Shown here: positions 43,810-54,679 of the stretch, piece after piece
Numbering within the stretch: the first letter of the stretch is position 1
Layout: each line of letters starts with the position of its first letter
Assembly: GCF_018704125.1 (NCBI RefSeq)
Contig: NZ_JAGTIS010000004.1
Coordinates: 62,001-126,000, forward strand
Length of the DNA: 64,000 bases
Origin: Metapseudomonas boanensis
GTDB lineage: Bacteria; Pseudomonadota; Gammaproteobacteria; Pseudomonadales; Pseudomonadaceae
Direction of reading: 5' to 3'
Notes under the pieces: generated by a model
The model's input: the letters and a program-made list of their open reading frames with translations, nothing else
Database searches by the model: none
What the model was told of the DNA's origin: nothing
Position numbers and translations under genes: made by a program

Positions 43810-44115
43810 TCAGGCGATCTGGAAGAGTTGTTCGAAATTGGAGATGGCGAGGATCTTGCGAACGTCAGGGCTGCAGTTGGCCAGACGTATCTGGGCTCGG
43901 TCACCGCCGGCATGGTCACGCAGCAACAGCAGCATGCCCAGCGCAGAGCTATCCAGGTAGGTGGTGCCTTTCAGGTCTACGACATAGCGCGTGGGCGTGA
44001 TGTTCACACGCTCATAGGCATCGCGGAATTCCTGGTGGGCGCCGAAATCGAAACGTCCCTGGATCGAGATGGTCAACTCCTGCCCATCGTCTGAGGGCAT
44101 CGAGGTGATCGCCAT
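43810..44115 (-). CDS. hsbA: Anti-anti-sigma factor HsbA (STAS domain)
   Basis: 101 aa from ATG 44115, with AAGGAG six bases upstream; a longer frame lacks a ribosome-binding site. It is a single STAS domain with the phosphorylatable serine in YLDSSALGMLLLL (Ser56). In P. aeruginosa unphosphorylated HsbA binds the anti-sigma factor FlgM and frees FliA, while the phosphorylated form stimulates the diguanylate cyclase HsbD. It heads the hsbA-hsbR-hptB set between fliJ and fliK. Confidence 0.93.
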   Translation of the reverse strand: MAITSMPSDDGQELTISIQGRFDFGAHQEFRDAYERVNITPTRYVVDLKGTTYLDSSALGMLLLLRDHAGGDRAQIRLANCSPDVRKILAISNFEQLFQIA

Positions 44116-44285
44116 GCAAAGCTCCTTGTTCAAGTTCGGTTTACGCGTGGAGAAGATTTAGCACCCACACCCAAGCAGGGCAACAACAAAGCGGTGCATG
44201 CCTGAAATTTAGGATTCTTTTGCACGTTCGGGAAACCCGAGGCGACCAGCCGTAGGGGGCGCAGACAGACCTGCTGCCTGCTTGG

Positions 44286-44306
44286 CGAATGAACTCGCCC
44301 CCCCCC
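44286..44306. repeat. GCGAATGAA-TCGCCCC dispersed element with a C9 run
   Basis: GCGAATGAACTCG followed by nine C residues (44298-44306) lies in the 212-base gap between fliJ and hsbA. Related copies are CAAATGAATTCGCCCCTCC near 5144-5162 and GCGAATGAATACGCCCCTAC near 50301-50320. The core GCGAAT/ATTCGC is an inverted repeat. No promoter was recognised in the rest of this gap. Confidence 0.6.
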
Positions 44307-44327
44307 ACTGATTTCATGCGCCAAATG

Positions 44328-44777
44328 CTACTCCGCGCCGTGCTGCAGCAGCCGCTGCGCCAGCTCGTCAAGTAGCCTCTGCTCGCGCTTGTCCTCGGCC
44401 ATTCGGGCCTCGTCGATGTAGCGCTGCACGAGTTTGCGCAGGCCTTCCAGCCGTGCATAACGTTCTTGCCAGGCCGCGCGGGCCTTGGTCAGGTTGTCCC
44501 GGTGCCAATTGACGCTCTGGCTCTGTTGGCCGATGGCCGATTCCAACTGCGAGAGGAAGCGCTGATAGTTCATCAGCCACTGGCCAGAGACACCCTTGCG
44601 CCCTTCGTCCAGCCATTGCTGCTGGTAGTCGGCGCGGTAGCGCTCGAGTTCGCCGAGTTTCATTTCCGCCTGGGTCAGCTGACCCTGGCAACGCCCGAGC
44701 ATCCTGGCCGCCTCACGCTCAGCGCGCGCAGCCATCTCCACCACTGGCGCCAGGCGCGCCGCTCGAATTCGCGACAT
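44328..44777 (-). CDS. fliJ: Flagellar export chaperone FliJ
   Basis: 149 aa, almost entirely coiled coil (RAARLAPVVEMAARAEREAARMLGRCQGQLTQAEMKLGELERY...), basic and rich in Arg, Gln and Leu. FliJ sits in the FliI hexamer and links it to FlhA. It starts six bases after the fliI stop. Confidence 0.94.
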   Translation of the reverse strand: MSRIRAARLAPVVEMAARAEREAARMLGRCQGQLTQAEMKLGELERYRADYQQQWLDEGRKGVSGQWLMNYQRFLSQLESAIGQQSQSVNWHRDNLTKARAAWQERYARLEGLRKLVQRYIDEARMAEDKREQRLLDELAQRLLQHGAE

Positions 44778-44783
44778 TCGTCA

Positions 44784-46142
44784 TCAACCCAGCGGGGCGA
44801 CGCCTAGGGTCGCGGCCAGGCGAGCGCTGCTCTGGGCCAGCCCCTCACTCTCATCAAGCGCCTGACGCAGGAATGCCGCCATGCCAGGCTGGCGCGCGAT
44901 GGCCTGGTCGGTCTCAGGGTCCCCACCGACCACATAGGCACCGACGCTGATCAGGTCCCGGCTCTGCTGGTAACGCGACCACAGCTGCTTGAATCGCTGG
45001 GCCAGTTTCATGTGGTCGGCGCTGACCACCTGCGGCATGACCCGGCTGATGGACGCTTCGATATCGATGGCCGGGTAATGCCCTTCCTCCGCCAGCCGGC
45101 GCGACAGCACGAAGTGCCCGTCGAGCACGCCCCGTGCCGAGTCGGCGATAGGGTCCTGCTGATCGTCGCCTTCGGACAGCACGGTGTAGAACGCGGTGAT
45201 CGAACCACCACCCTGCTCCGCATTGCCCGCCCGCTCCACCAGCTTCGGCAGCTTGGCGAATACCGATGGCGGATAGCCCTTCGTCGCGGGCGGCTCACCG
45301 ATGGCCAATGCGATTTCCCTCTGGGCCTGGGCGAAACGGGTCAGCGAATCCATCAGCAGCAGGACGTTCTTGCCCTTGTCACGGAAATATTCGGCAATCC
45401 GCGTGCAGTACATGGCGGCCCGCAGGCGCATCAGCGGTGCGTCGTCTGCAGGCGATGCCACGACTACCGAACGTTTTAGGCCCTCCTCACCGAGGATGTG
45501 CTCGATGAATTCCTTCACTTCACGGCCCCGCTCACCGATCAGGCCGACGACGATGATGTCGGCGTCGGTGAAGCGCGTCATCATGCCCAACAGCACGCTC
45601 TTGCCGACGCCGGTGCCGGCGAACAGGCCGAGGCGCTGGCCGCGCCCGACAGTGAGCAGCGCATTGATAGAGCGGATACCAACGTCCAGCGGCTCGCTGA
45701 TGGGATGACGCTTGAGCGGGTTGATGGTGGGACCATCCATGGGCACCCAATCTTCGGCGCGCATGCCGCCCTTGCCGTCGAGAGCGCGCCCCACGCCATC
45801 CAGCACACGCCCGAGCATGGACATGCCCATGGGCAGGCGGCCGGTGTCCGGCAGTGGCACCACGCGAGCACCGGGCGCGATTCCGGCCAAGCTGCCAACC
45901 GGCATCAGGAATATCTTGCTGCCGGAAAAGCCCATCACCTCGGCCTCGACTTGTACCGGGTGGTAGCTGTCGTCGTTGACCACCAGGCAACGGCTGCCTA
46001 CCGGCGCGCGCAAGCCTTCGGCTTCCAGAGTGAGGCCAACCATGCGCAACAGGCGTCCCTCCACCACGGGTTGTGCAGGCAGCTCGATGACATCGGAATA
46101 GCCCGCCAGACGCTTGGCGAAGCTGGTGCGTTCAATCCGCAT
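44784..46142 (-). CDS. fliI: Flagellar export ATPase FliI
   Basis: 452 aa, F1-beta-like ATPase. Walker A is [16 protein letters not shown], Walker B region [22 protein letters not shown], and [15 protein letters not shown] is a family motif. FliI energises the entry of export substrates. The start overlaps the fliH end by 11 bases. Confidence 0.97.
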   Translation of the reverse strand: MRIERTSFAKRLAGYSDVIELPAQPVVEGRLLRMVGLTLEAEGLRAPVGSRCLVVNDDSYHPVQVEAEVMGFSGSKIFLMPVGSLAGIAPGARVVPLPDTGRLPMGMSMLGRVLDGVGRALDGKGGMRAEDWVPMDGPTINPLKRHPISEPLDVGIRSINALLTVGRGQRLGLFAGTGVGKSVLLGMMTRFTDADIIVVGLIGERGREVKEFIEHILGEEGLKRSVVVASPADDAPLMRLRAAMYCTRIAEYFRDKGKNVLLLMDSLTRFAQAQREIALAIGEPPATKGYPPSVFAKLPKLVERAGNAEQGGGSITAFYTVLSEGDDQQDPIADSARGVLDGHFVLSRRLAEEGHYPAIDIEASISRVMPQVVSADHMKLAQRFKQLWSRYQQSRDLISVGAYVVGGDPETDQAIARQPGMAAFLRQALDESEGLAQSSARLAATLGVAPLG

Positions 46143-46941
46143 GGACGGCCATTTCCAAGGCGCCTACGTCCAGCGAGCGATCAGCCGCCGGTGGATGGAC
46201 CTTGTGCTCCCGCTGACGTTCGAACAATTGCTTGAGCGCCTGGCTGAGGCGTGTCTCGACGCTGGCGTCGATACGACTGTGTTCGGTCTCGACGCGGCAA
46301 CCGCCGGGCTGCAGCGCCTCATCTTCGAGAATGCGCCAGGTTTCCTCATGCCGGTCACGCATGGCCTTGACCAGGTCGAAGTCCTGCGGATTGACGTGGA
46401 TACGAACGTTGCCGGCCCCCATGGGCAGCAACTTCAGGGCCTCTCGCAGCACATGGCGAAGCTGGCTGGAGTCGGTGTGCAACTCACGCTGGATCACTTC
46501 GCGGGTAATCAGGCTGACCAGATGAACCAGGGACTCCTCGATCTGCCGATCCTGCTCTGCGATCGGATCGAGCAGCTGGCCCATGACTCGCTCCAGACGT
46601 TCGACCTGGGCACAGAGTGTTACCTCCGCCTCCTGCCTGGCCTTGATCTGGCCGGCGTGGAAGCCGTCTTTCTCACCTGTTGCGAAACCTTCGTTGTAGG
46701 CGTCCTGACGGATCGCCTCCAACTCATCGAGCGTCAGCGGCTTGACGGCTTCGAGCTCCACGTCCTCCACCTGACCAAGCGGCTCGGCGGCGGCAAACTG
46801 CTCGGCCTCGTCCACTTCGGCCGGCTGTTCTGCCTCTACGACAACAGGGCTTTCCGGATCGAAGCTGGGCAGCGACCAGCGGTCGAATACGCCAAGGTCC
46901 TTGCCCCGGATCAGTTCGCTCGACGAGTCCTTGTTGGCCAT
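46132..46941 (-). CDS. fliH: Flagellar assembly protein FliH
   Basis: 269 aa. An acidic N-terminal part ([31 protein letters not shown]) with tryptophan RWSLPSF, a helical middle and a C-terminal V-ATPase-stalk-like domain are present. FliH holds FliI and docks it to FliN and FlhA. It starts ten bases after the fliG stop. Confidence 0.95.
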   Translation of the reverse strand: MANKDSSSELIRGKDLGVFDRWSLPSFDPESPVVVEAEQPAEVDEAEQFAAAEPLGQVEDVELEAVKPLTLDELEAIRQDAYNEGFATGEKDGFHAGQIKARQEAEVTLCAQVERLERVMGQLLDPIAEQDRQIEESLVHLVSLITREVIQRELHTDSSQLRHVLREALKLLPMGAGNVRIHVNPQDFDLVKAMRDRHEETWRILEDEALQPGGCRVETEHSRIDASVETRLSQALKQLFERQREHKVHPPAADRSLDVGALEMAVHAD

Positions 46942-46951
46942 TGTGCGCGCC

Positions 46952-47968
46952 TCAGATCATTTCTTCGCCGCCCTTGCCGCCGAGGACGATTTCCCCGGCT
47001 TCGGCCATACGGCGGGCGATGGTGAGGATTTCCTTCTGCGCCGACTCCACGTCGCTGACTCGCACCGGACCCTTGGCTTCCAGATCGTCGCGCAACAGCT
47101 CGGCAGCGCGCTTGGACATGTTCTTGAAGATCTTTTCCTTGATGGCATCGTCCGAGCCCTTCAGGGCCAGCACCAGCACATCCGACGACACTTCGCGCAG
47201 CAACGCCTGGATGCCGCGATCGTCGACATCGGCCAGGTTGTCGAAGACGAACATCAGGTCTTCGATCTGAGTCGAAAGGTCCTCGTCCACCTCGCGAATC
47301 GAGTCCATCAGCTGGCCTTCGACCGAGCTGTCGAGGAAGTTCATGATGTCCGCCGCGCGCTTCACCCCGCCCATGCTCGTGCGGGTGGTGCTGGCATTGC
47401 CGGCGAACTGCTTCTCGAGAATCAGGTTGAGTTCCTTGAGGGCGGAAGGTTGCACGGTGTTCAGCGACGATACGCGCAGGACGATATCCAGACGCACCTT
47501 GTGGTCGAAGTGGCTGAGCACTTCGGCGGCCTGGTCAGGGTCGAGATAGGCAACCACGATCGCCTGGATCTGCGGGTGCTCGTAGCGGATCACATCGGCA
47601 ACGGCGCGCGGTTCCATCCATTTCAGGCTGTCCAGGCCACTGGTGCTGCCACCCAGCAGGATACGGTCGATCAGGTTGTTGGCCTTGTCCTCGCCCAGGG
47701 CCTGGGTGAGCATCTTGCGGATGTAACCGTCAGCGCCGACGCCGAGACTGGTCTGGTCGCCGACGATCTCGACGAACTCGCTCATCACCTGCTCCACCTG
47801 CTCGCGATGGACATTGCGCATCTGCGCCATGGCCACGCCGACCCGCTGCACTTCCTTCGGCCCCATGTGACGGAGCACCTGGGCGGCATCGGTCTCACCC
47901 AGAGACAACAGCAGGATGGCAGCCTTGTCGACCTTGGCCAGTTTCGCGGGGGCGCGGTTCTCACTCAT
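46952..47968 (-). CDS. fliG: Flagellar motor switch protein FliG
   Basis: 338 aa with N, middle and C armadillo domains (LAKVDKAAILLLSLGETDAAQVLRHM; MFVFDNLADVDDRGIQALLREV). The C-terminal charged helix contacts the stators. The start overlaps fliF by eight bases. Confidence 0.97.
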   Translation of the reverse strand: MSENRAPAKLAKVDKAAILLLSLGETDAAQVLRHMGPKEVQRVGVAMAQMRNVHREQVEQVMSEFVEIVGDQTSLGVGADGYIRKMLTQALGEDKANNLIDRILLGGSTSGLDSLKWMEPRAVADVIRYEHPQIQAIVVAYLDPDQAAEVLSHFDHKVRLDIVLRVSSLNTVQPSALKELNLILEKQFAGNASTTRTSMGGVKRAADIMNFLDSSVEGQLMDSIREVDEDLSTQIEDLMFVFDNLADVDDRGIQALLREVSSDVLVLALKGSDDAIKEKIFKNMSKRAAELLRDDLEAKGPVRVSDVESAQKEILTIARRMAEAGEIVLGGKGGEEMI

Positions 47969-49748
47969 CGGCGTTGATCCATTCTTTGACTACCTGGGCC
48001 ACGCGGCCGGGATCTTCCGCCACCAGATTCTTGATGGCGTTGAGCTGCGCATCATACCCGTCGCTCGGGCTAGGCAGGAGGATGCTCTGCGGCCCGCCGA
48101 GGCTGACGCGGTCCTCCGGCAGCTCGCCAGACAGGCCCATCACGCCCAAGTCGACATCACCATCGCGACCGCCCACCAGCTCCTTGCCCTTACCGCTGCC
48201 CGTGATGTTGTTCAGCACCGGGCGCAGCACGCCGAACACCAGCACCAGGATGAAGAGCACGCCCAGCACTTGCTTGACCACATCCCAGAACCAGGGCTGG
48301 GTGTAGAACGGAATGTCGATGACCTCTTCACCGCTGTCGGCAATGAAGGGGGTATTGATCACACTGACGCTGTCGCCACGGCTGGCGTCGTAGCCCACGG
48401 CGTCCTGGACCAGACGGGTGAAACGGGCGATCTCCTCGGTGCTCCAGGCTAACCGGGAGGTCTCGCCGGTTTGCGGGTCCACCTTGACCTGGTCATCGAG
48501 CACCACGGCGACGGAAAGCCGACGCAAGCGACCCTGCTGCTGCTTCGTGTAGCTGATGGAGCGGTCCAGTTCGTAGTTGCGGGTGGCCTGGTCGCGCTTG
48601 TCGGTCGGGTACGGCGCCAACATCGGCTTGCCGGTGGCGGGGTCGATGATCTGCTGGCCGTTGCTATCCAGCAGCGGTTGCCCCGGCGCCAATCCCGGCG
48701 CTGCAGCACCGTTGGCTTGTTGCGGCGCGGCACCCGGCGCCGGCGGCTGGTTGGACAGCGCCCCGGGGACGCCTTGCGGCCCGCTGCTGTTCTGCCGCTC
48801 CTCGTTGACGCTCTGTTCGCTGCGCAGCGCCGGCTGGTCCGGGTTGTACATTTCGGAAGTCGATTCGACCGCGCTGAAGTCCACATCCGCCGAGACTTCC
48901 GCCTTGTAGCGGCCATTCCCCAGGACCGGCTGCAGGATGCTATGCACGCGCTGTGTGTAAAGGGTCTCCATACGCCGGGAGTAGTCGAACTGCTTACCCG
49001 CCATGGTCAGCTCGGAGAGCTCCTGCTGGTCGGACAACAGGTTGCCTTTCTGATCGACGACCGTGACCTGGGATTTTTCGAGCTCCGGCACGCTGGTGGC
49101 GATCAGGTTGACGATGGCCATCACCTGGCTCGGCTCCAGGCCACGCCCCGGATAGAGTTCCACCAGCACCGAGGCACTCGGCTTGCGTTCATCACGGACG
49201 AATACCGAGCTCTTGGGAATCGCCAGGTGCACACGGGCACCCTTGACGTTGTTCAGGCTGGAGATGGTACGCGCCAGCTCACCTTCCAGCCCGCGGCGGT
49301 AGCGGGTCGCCTCCATGAACTGGCTGGTGCCCAGACCCTGCTCCTTGTCGAGAATTTCGAAGCCGACGTTGCCATCGCTCGGCGCCACCCCCGCACCAGC
49401 GAGTTTCAGCCGCGCGCGGGCCAGGTCGTCCGCCTTCACCAGTAGGGCACCGGAGTTGGGTTCGATCTTGTAGGGGATGTCCGCGGCCGTGAGGGCATCC
49501 ACCACCTGGTTGGCATCCATACCGGAAAGGCTGCCGTACAACGGACGATAGTCCGGCTGCTGGGACCAGAGGACCACGGCAAAGCCAACGGCAACGCTGG
49601 CGGCCAGCCCGACCAGCAAGCCGACCTGGCGCAGCATGGTCATCTGCGAAAGGTTTTCCAGGAAGGCGAGGCCGAACAGGGGCTTCTTCCCGCCCGGCTC
49701 GATCGATGCGTCCATCTTGGCCGGGACCTTTGCTGCAGCGTCAGCCAT
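47961..49748 (-). CDS. fliF: MS-ring protein FliF
   Basis: 595 aa. Two membrane spans (about 40-60; 450-475, WFWDVVKQVLGVLFILVLVFGVLRPV) flank the large periplasmic ring domains; the cytoplasmic C-terminus ends VVKEWINAD and binds FliG. A Gln/Pro/Ala-rich insert (GPQGVPGALSNQPPAPGAAPQQ) lies in the periplasmic part. FliF forms the base of the flagellum and is placed by FlhF. It starts 14 bases after the fliE stop. Confidence 0.97.
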   Translation of the reverse strand: MADAAAKVPAKMDASIEPGGKKPLFGLAFLENLSQMTMLRQVGLLVGLAASVAVGFAVVLWSQQPDYRPLYGSLSGMDANQVVDALTAADIPYKIEPNSGALLVKADDLARARLKLAGAGVAPSDGNVGFEILDKEQGLGTSQFMEATRYRRGLEGELARTISSLNNVKGARVHLAIPKSSVFVRDERKPSASVLVELYPGRGLEPSQVMAIVNLIATSVPELEKSQVTVVDQKGNLLSDQQELSELTMAGKQFDYSRRMETLYTQRVHSILQPVLGNGRYKAEVSADVDFSAVESTSEMYNPDQPALRSEQSVNEERQNSSGPQGVPGALSNQPPAPGAAPQQANGAAAPGLAPGQPLLDSNGQQIIDPATGKPMLAPYPTDKRDQATRNYELDRSISYTKQQQGRLRRLSVAVVLDDQVKVDPQTGETSRLAWSTEEIARFTRLVQDAVGYDASRGDSVSVINTPFIADSGEEVIDIPFYTQPWFWDVVKQVLGVLFILVLVFGVLRPVLNNITGSGKGKELVGGRDGDVDLGVMGLSGELPEDRVSLGGPQSILLPSPSDGYDAQLNAIKNLVAEDPGRVAQVVKEWINADE

Positions 49749-49762
49749 GTCTCAATCCGTCC

Positions 49763-50095
49763 TTATACCGGCATCTGCATGATGTCTTGGTAGGCCTGCA
49801 CCAGCTTGTTACGCACCTGGGTCATGGCCTGGAAGGAAACGCTGGCTTTCTGCGACGCAATCATGACGTCGGTCAGGTCCACGCCGGTCTTGCCGACTTC
49901 GAAGGCCGTTGCAAGTTCGCTGGCCGCCTGCTGGGTATCGTTGACCTTGTTGACGGCCTGGCCAAGCACCTCAGCGAAGTTCGGCGCCCCGACTTCCGGC
50001 GCGGCGACGGGTACAGGCTTGGCGCGCGCCATGGCATCCATCTGCATGGCACGCATTTCCAACATCAGGCGATTGAACTCGACACCCTGGCTCAT
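49763..50095 (-). CDS. fliE: Flagellar hook-basal body protein FliE
   Basis: 110 aa from ATG 50095 ([20 protein letters not shown]) with GGGAGGAA upstream; a longer frame lacks this site. The C-terminal [39 protein letters not shown] is the FliE signature. FliE joins the MS ring to the proximal rod. It heads the fliE-F-G-H-I-J-hsbA-hsbR-hptB-fliK run behind a sigma-54 promoter. Confidence 0.96.
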   Translation of the reverse strand: MSQGVEFNRLMLEMRAMQMDAMARAKPVPVAAPEVGAPNFAEVLGQAVNKVNDTQQAASELATAFEVGKTGVDLTDVMIASQKASVSFQAMTQVRNKLVQAYQDIMQMPV

Positions 50096-50152
50096 CACAT
50101 TCCTCCCACTGCCGCGCTTTTTTGACACTGCGCGGCTTGATGAAGGGGTATC

Positions 50153-50169
50153 TGCAACAAGGGTGCCAA
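50153..50169 (-). promoter_or_regulatory. Sigma-54 promoter of fliE
   Basis: On the minus strand TTGGCACCCTTGTTGCA matches the sigma-54 consensus almost perfectly (TTGGCAC at -24, TTGCA at -12, GG-N10-GC). The start point would be about 47 bases before the fliE ATG. GTCAAAAAAGCGCG in the leader (near 50112-50125) is a weak FleQ-site candidate. Confidence 0.85.
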
Positions 50170-50216
50170 GAGTTCAGGAATGGCGACTCGAAAGGTCGGC
50201 AGAATCGCAGGACCGG

Positions 50217-50254
50217 CCCCCTCTCCCTTTGGGAGAGGGTTGGGGTGAGGGATG
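50217..50254. repeat. Dispersed CCCTCTCCC/GGGAGAGGG repeat after fleR
   Basis: CCCCCTCTCCC-ttt-GGGAGAGGGTTGGGGTGAGGGATG is the inverse of the element at 34459-34498. The CCCTCTCCC and GGGAGAGGG arms form a perfect nine-pair stem with a three-base loop. It lies about 100 bases past the fleR stop and before the fliE promoter. Confidence 0.8.
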
Positions 50255-50353
50255 TCTCGGCTGGCTCGAACTCCGGACGGCAGGCGCTGGGGCCTGCATC
50301 GCGAATGAATACGCCCCTACAAAGAATCCATCAGCCCCTCGGGATGCCGCCAT

Positions 50354-51760
50354 TCAGCTGGCGTACAGATACGCCTCCACATCCATCCCCGCATCGCGCA
50401 TCTGCGCCAGCTTGTAGCGCAAGGTACGCGGACTGATGCCCAGGCGCTCGGCAGCTTCCTTGCGGCGGCCACGCTCGGAGCGCAGCGTGTCGATGATCAC
50501 CTGGAACTCATGGCGCCTCAGGTCATCGCCCAAGCCGCCGGCAGCTTCGACAGGCGCTGCTGGCATGGTCGCCATTGGCACTGCGACTGGAACCACCGTC
50601 AAGGGAGCGATGGGTGCCACCGACATGCCGATGGGCGCGGTAAGGCAAAGGTCCTGGGGCTGGATGCTGCCACCCTGCTGCAGGATCAGCGCTCGCTGCA
50701 CGGCGTTATCCAGTTCTCGTACGTTGCCTGGCCACGCGTGAGCGACCAGCGCGGCCTGGGCCTCGACCGAGAAGCGCACCGCGCCATGGTTCATTTTTTT
50801 GACGTGCTTGGCCAACAGGCGCTCGGCCAGCGGGAGGATATCCGCCGGACGCTCACGCAACGGCCGCCAAGCCAGAGGGAAGACAGAGAGGCGATAGTAG
50901 AGATCCTCGCGGAAGCGCCCCGCCGCCACTTCCCCTGCCAGGTCACGGTTAGTGGTAGCGAGCACGCGGATGTCCAGGTTGATCGGCCGACGCGCACCAA
51001 CGCGCTCCACCTCACGCTCCTGCAACACGCGCAACAGCTTGGCCTGCAAGCCGATCGGCATCTCGGAAATCTCGTCGAGCAGGATGGTGCCTCCGTCGGC
51101 CAACTCGAACTTGCCCGGCGCACTGGAAATGGCACCGGTGAACGCGCCCTTTTCATGACCGAAGAGCGTGGCTTCGAGCATGTTGTCAGGAATCGCCGCG
51201 CAGTTGATGGCAATGAACGGCTTCGCGGCACGCGGGGATTGCTGATGGATGTAGCGCGCCAGCACCTCCTTGCCCGTGCCGGACTCACCGGAGATGAGTA
51301 CCGTGGAATCACTCCTGGCGACGCGCGCCGCCAGGTCCAGCAGCTGTCGACTGGCCGGCTCCAGGGCCACCGGCCCGTCCTGATCAGCCACGCTCATGCG
51401 GCCGAGGGCATGACGCGCCACCAGCTCCAGCAGGGTGTTCGGCTCGAAGGGTTTGACCAGGTAGTCCGCCGCTCCCTGACGAATCGCCTCGACGGCGCGC
51501 TCCACTGCGCCATAGGCAGTCATCAACAACACCGGCAATTGCGGCAGGCGCTGACGCACGATGCCCAGCAACTGATGGCCATCCATGCCCGGCATGTTGA
51601 CGTCGCTGATCATCAGGCCGAAGGGCTCTTCCCCGAGGGCCACCAGGGCCGCCTCTGCGCAATCCACCGCACGGTAGTCGTAACCGCCCAGCAACAGCGT
51701 GTCCGCCAGCGCTTCACGCAAGGCACGGTCATCTTCGACCAGCAGAATTTTGGCAGTCAT
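50354..51760 (-). CDS. fleR: Sigma-54 response regulator FleR
   Basis: 468 aa. Receiver domain with Asp53 ([10 protein letters not shown]), AAA+ domain with Walker [19 protein letters not shown] for sigma-54 contact, and a C-terminal Fis-type helix-turn-helix ([22 protein letters not shown]). With FleS it activates the hook and later basal body genes. It is six bases downstream of fleS. Confidence 0.96.
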   Translation of the reverse strand: MTAKILLVEDDRALREALADTLLLGGYDYRAVDCAEAALVALGEEPFGLMISDVNMPGMDGHQLLGIVRQRLPQLPVLLMTAYGAVERAVEAIRQGAADYLVKPFEPNTLLELVARHALGRMSVADQDGPVALEPASRQLLDLAARVARSDSTVLISGESGTGKEVLARYIHQQSPRAAKPFIAINCAAIPDNMLEATLFGHEKGAFTGAISSAPGKFELADGGTILLDEISEMPIGLQAKLLRVLQEREVERVGARRPINLDIRVLATTNRDLAGEVAAGRFREDLYYRLSVFPLAWRPLRERPADILPLAERLLAKHVKKMNHGAVRFSVEAQAALVAHAWPGNVRELDNAVQRALILQQGGSIQPQDLCLTAPIGMSVAPIAPLTVVPVAVPMATMPAAPVEAAGGLGDDLRRHEFQVIIDTLRSERGRRKEAAERLGISPRTLRYKLAQMRDAGMDVEAYLYAS

Positions 51761-51766
51761 CGTCCT

Positions 51767-52972
51767 TTACTCCTGTGAAACCGACTGGACCGCGGGAATC
51801 AGCGGCAGAACCAGGGTGGCGCATGTGCCACGACCGGGCTTCGATCGCAGCTGCAACTCCCCCTGGTGCGCACGCGCCACGGCCTTGACCACCGCCAGGC
51901 CGAGGCCCGTACCGGTGGTCTTGGTGGTGAAGAAGGGCTCGCCCAGGCGCGCCAGGGTGGCGGCATCAATCCCAGGGCCGTTGTCGCTGATGGCCAGCCA
52001 CAGGCTTCCCTCTCGCGCATAGAGATGCACCTTCAGGCGCAGGTCACGACCCGCCGCCTGAATGGCGTTTTCGATCAGGTTGAGCAGTGCGCCGACCAGG
52101 GTGTCGCGATTGCACAGCAACTCGCCCTCGGCAATGTCGCACTGCCAGCGAACATTCAGACCCTCCACATGGGAGTCGGCCGACTCGCGCAGCGCAGCGA
52201 ACAGCGCGCGCGGTGCCAGGCGATCCGGCAACGGCAATTCCCCGCGCGCGAATACCAGCATGTCACGCACCTGGTGTTCCAGCTCGTGCAGCCGCTCCTT
52301 CAAGCGGCCGGCGAAGCGCTGTTGCTGCTCCACCGGCAATACCTGCTGGCTGAGGTGGCTGGCGTAAAGCAAGGCTGCGGAAAGTGGGGTACGAATCTGA
52401 TGAGCAAGCGACGCCACCATCCGCCCCAGCGCAGACAGGCGCTCATGGCGCGAGAGCTGATCCTGCAAGCGCCGGGTTTCTGTCAGGTCGGTGAGCAGCA
52501 CCAACTGGCCGGGCTCGGCACTGAGGGAGCGGGTGGCGATGGACAGCCGACGGCCATCCTTGAGGGAGATTTCATGGCCGTCGTCCTCACGGGGCGCAAA
52601 GCTACGAGTGATCACCTGACGCCAGAGCATGCCGACCAGAGGCTGCCCCAGCAGGCCACGCGCCACAGGGTTGGCCTCGCGCACCACGCCCTGCCCGTCG
52701 ATCACGATCACGCCGCCAGGGAGCAGGTCCAGCAGGCTTTGCAGGCGGTTGGCCAGACGTTCCTTCTCGGCCAGCTCCTGCATGCGCTGGGCGCTGACCA
52801 GGGCCAGCTGTCCCTTCAGCTCAGTGACCCGCGCTTCCAGCATGCTGTAGGACTCACTGAGCTGGCTCGACATCTGGTTGAACAGGGCGAACGCCTGCTC
52901 AAGGCCAGCACGGCCGGCCTGCTCAGCGGCAGAGGGCTCAGGATTCTGCGCGGGGATGACAGCTGGGTTCAT
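51767..52972 (-). CDS. fleS: Flagellar sensor histidine kinase FleS
   Basis: 401 aa from ATG 52972 (MNPAVIPAQNPEPSAAEQ); an ATG six codons earlier is possible. No membrane span is seen, so it is a cytoplasmic kinase. A coiled coil and a PAS domain (LLDLLPGGVIVIDGQGVVREANPVARGLLG) precede HisKA with the phospho-histidine in VASLAHQIRTPLSAA and the HATPase domain. It phosphorylates FleR; its signal is not known. Confidence 0.95.
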   Translation of the reverse strand: MNPAVIPAQNPEPSAAEQAGRAGLEQAFALFNQMSSQLSESYSMLEARVTELKGQLALVSAQRMQELAEKERLANRLQSLLDLLPGGVIVIDGQGVVREANPVARGLLGQPLVGMLWRQVITRSFAPREDDGHEISLKDGRRLSIATRSLSAEPGQLVLLTDLTETRRLQDQLSRHERLSALGRMVASLAHQIRTPLSAALLYASHLSQQVLPVEQQQRFAGRLKERLHELEHQVRDMLVFARGELPLPDRLAPRALFAALRESADSHVEGLNVRWQCDIAEGELLCNRDTLVGALLNLIENAIQAAGRDLRLKVHLYAREGSLWLAISDNGPGIDAATLARLGEPFFTTKTTGTGLGLAVVKAVARAHQGELQLRSKPGRGTCATLVLPLIPAVQSVSQE

Positions 52973-52990
52973 TCTTCTCTCTCGCTCCAT

Positions 52991-53010
52991 CGACCGTCAG
53001 CAGACGGTCG
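52991..53010. promoter_or_regulatory. Perfect inverted repeat in the fleS leader
   Basis: CGACCGTC-AGCA-GACGGTCG is an eight-pair stem with a four-base loop, placed at the expected 5' end of the fleSR transcript. It may be an mRNA hairpin that stabilises or regulates the leader, or a protein-binding site. Its distance from the fleS ATG is 18 bases. Confidence 0.6.
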
Positions 53011-53024
53011 GTCGAGAGAGCCTA

Positions 53025-53041
53025 AGCAAGACCCGTGCCTA
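53025..53041 (-). promoter_or_regulatory. Sigma-54 promoter of fleSR
   Basis: On the minus strand TAGGCACGGGTCTTGCT carries GGCACG at -24 and TTGCT at -12 with GG-N10-GC spacing. It lies in the 110-base gap after fleQ, about 54 bases before the fleS ATG. FleQ is the expected activator. Confidence 0.85.
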
Positions 53042-53082
53042 AAAAAATATCCCTATGAATCAAGGACATGAGAAATGGCAGC

Positions 53083-54552
<1,470 letters not shown>

Positions 54553-54650
54553 CTTGTCTAGTTCTTGCTTTTAGGGATGGGCGCCGCATCGCGCGGCGTA
54601 CGAGCAGACGGAGAAGCCTCTATGATGGGCTGGACCGGCAATTGGCCAGT

Positions 54651-54679
54651 AGTAAAGTCAAAAATCCACCCAGAGTCAA
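54651..54679 (-). promoter_or_regulatory. Candidate sigma-70 promoter of fleQ
   Basis: On the minus strand TTGACT (54674-54679) and TTTACT (54651-54656) are 17 bases apart, close to TTGACA/TATAAT. They lie about 100 bases before the fleQ ATG in an AT-richer gap. Confidence 0.5.

Noticed and set aside
44298-44306. C9 run as a phase-variable switch
   Set aside because: It lies downstream of fliJ and far from any start or promoter that I can recognise, so length change would have no obvious effect.
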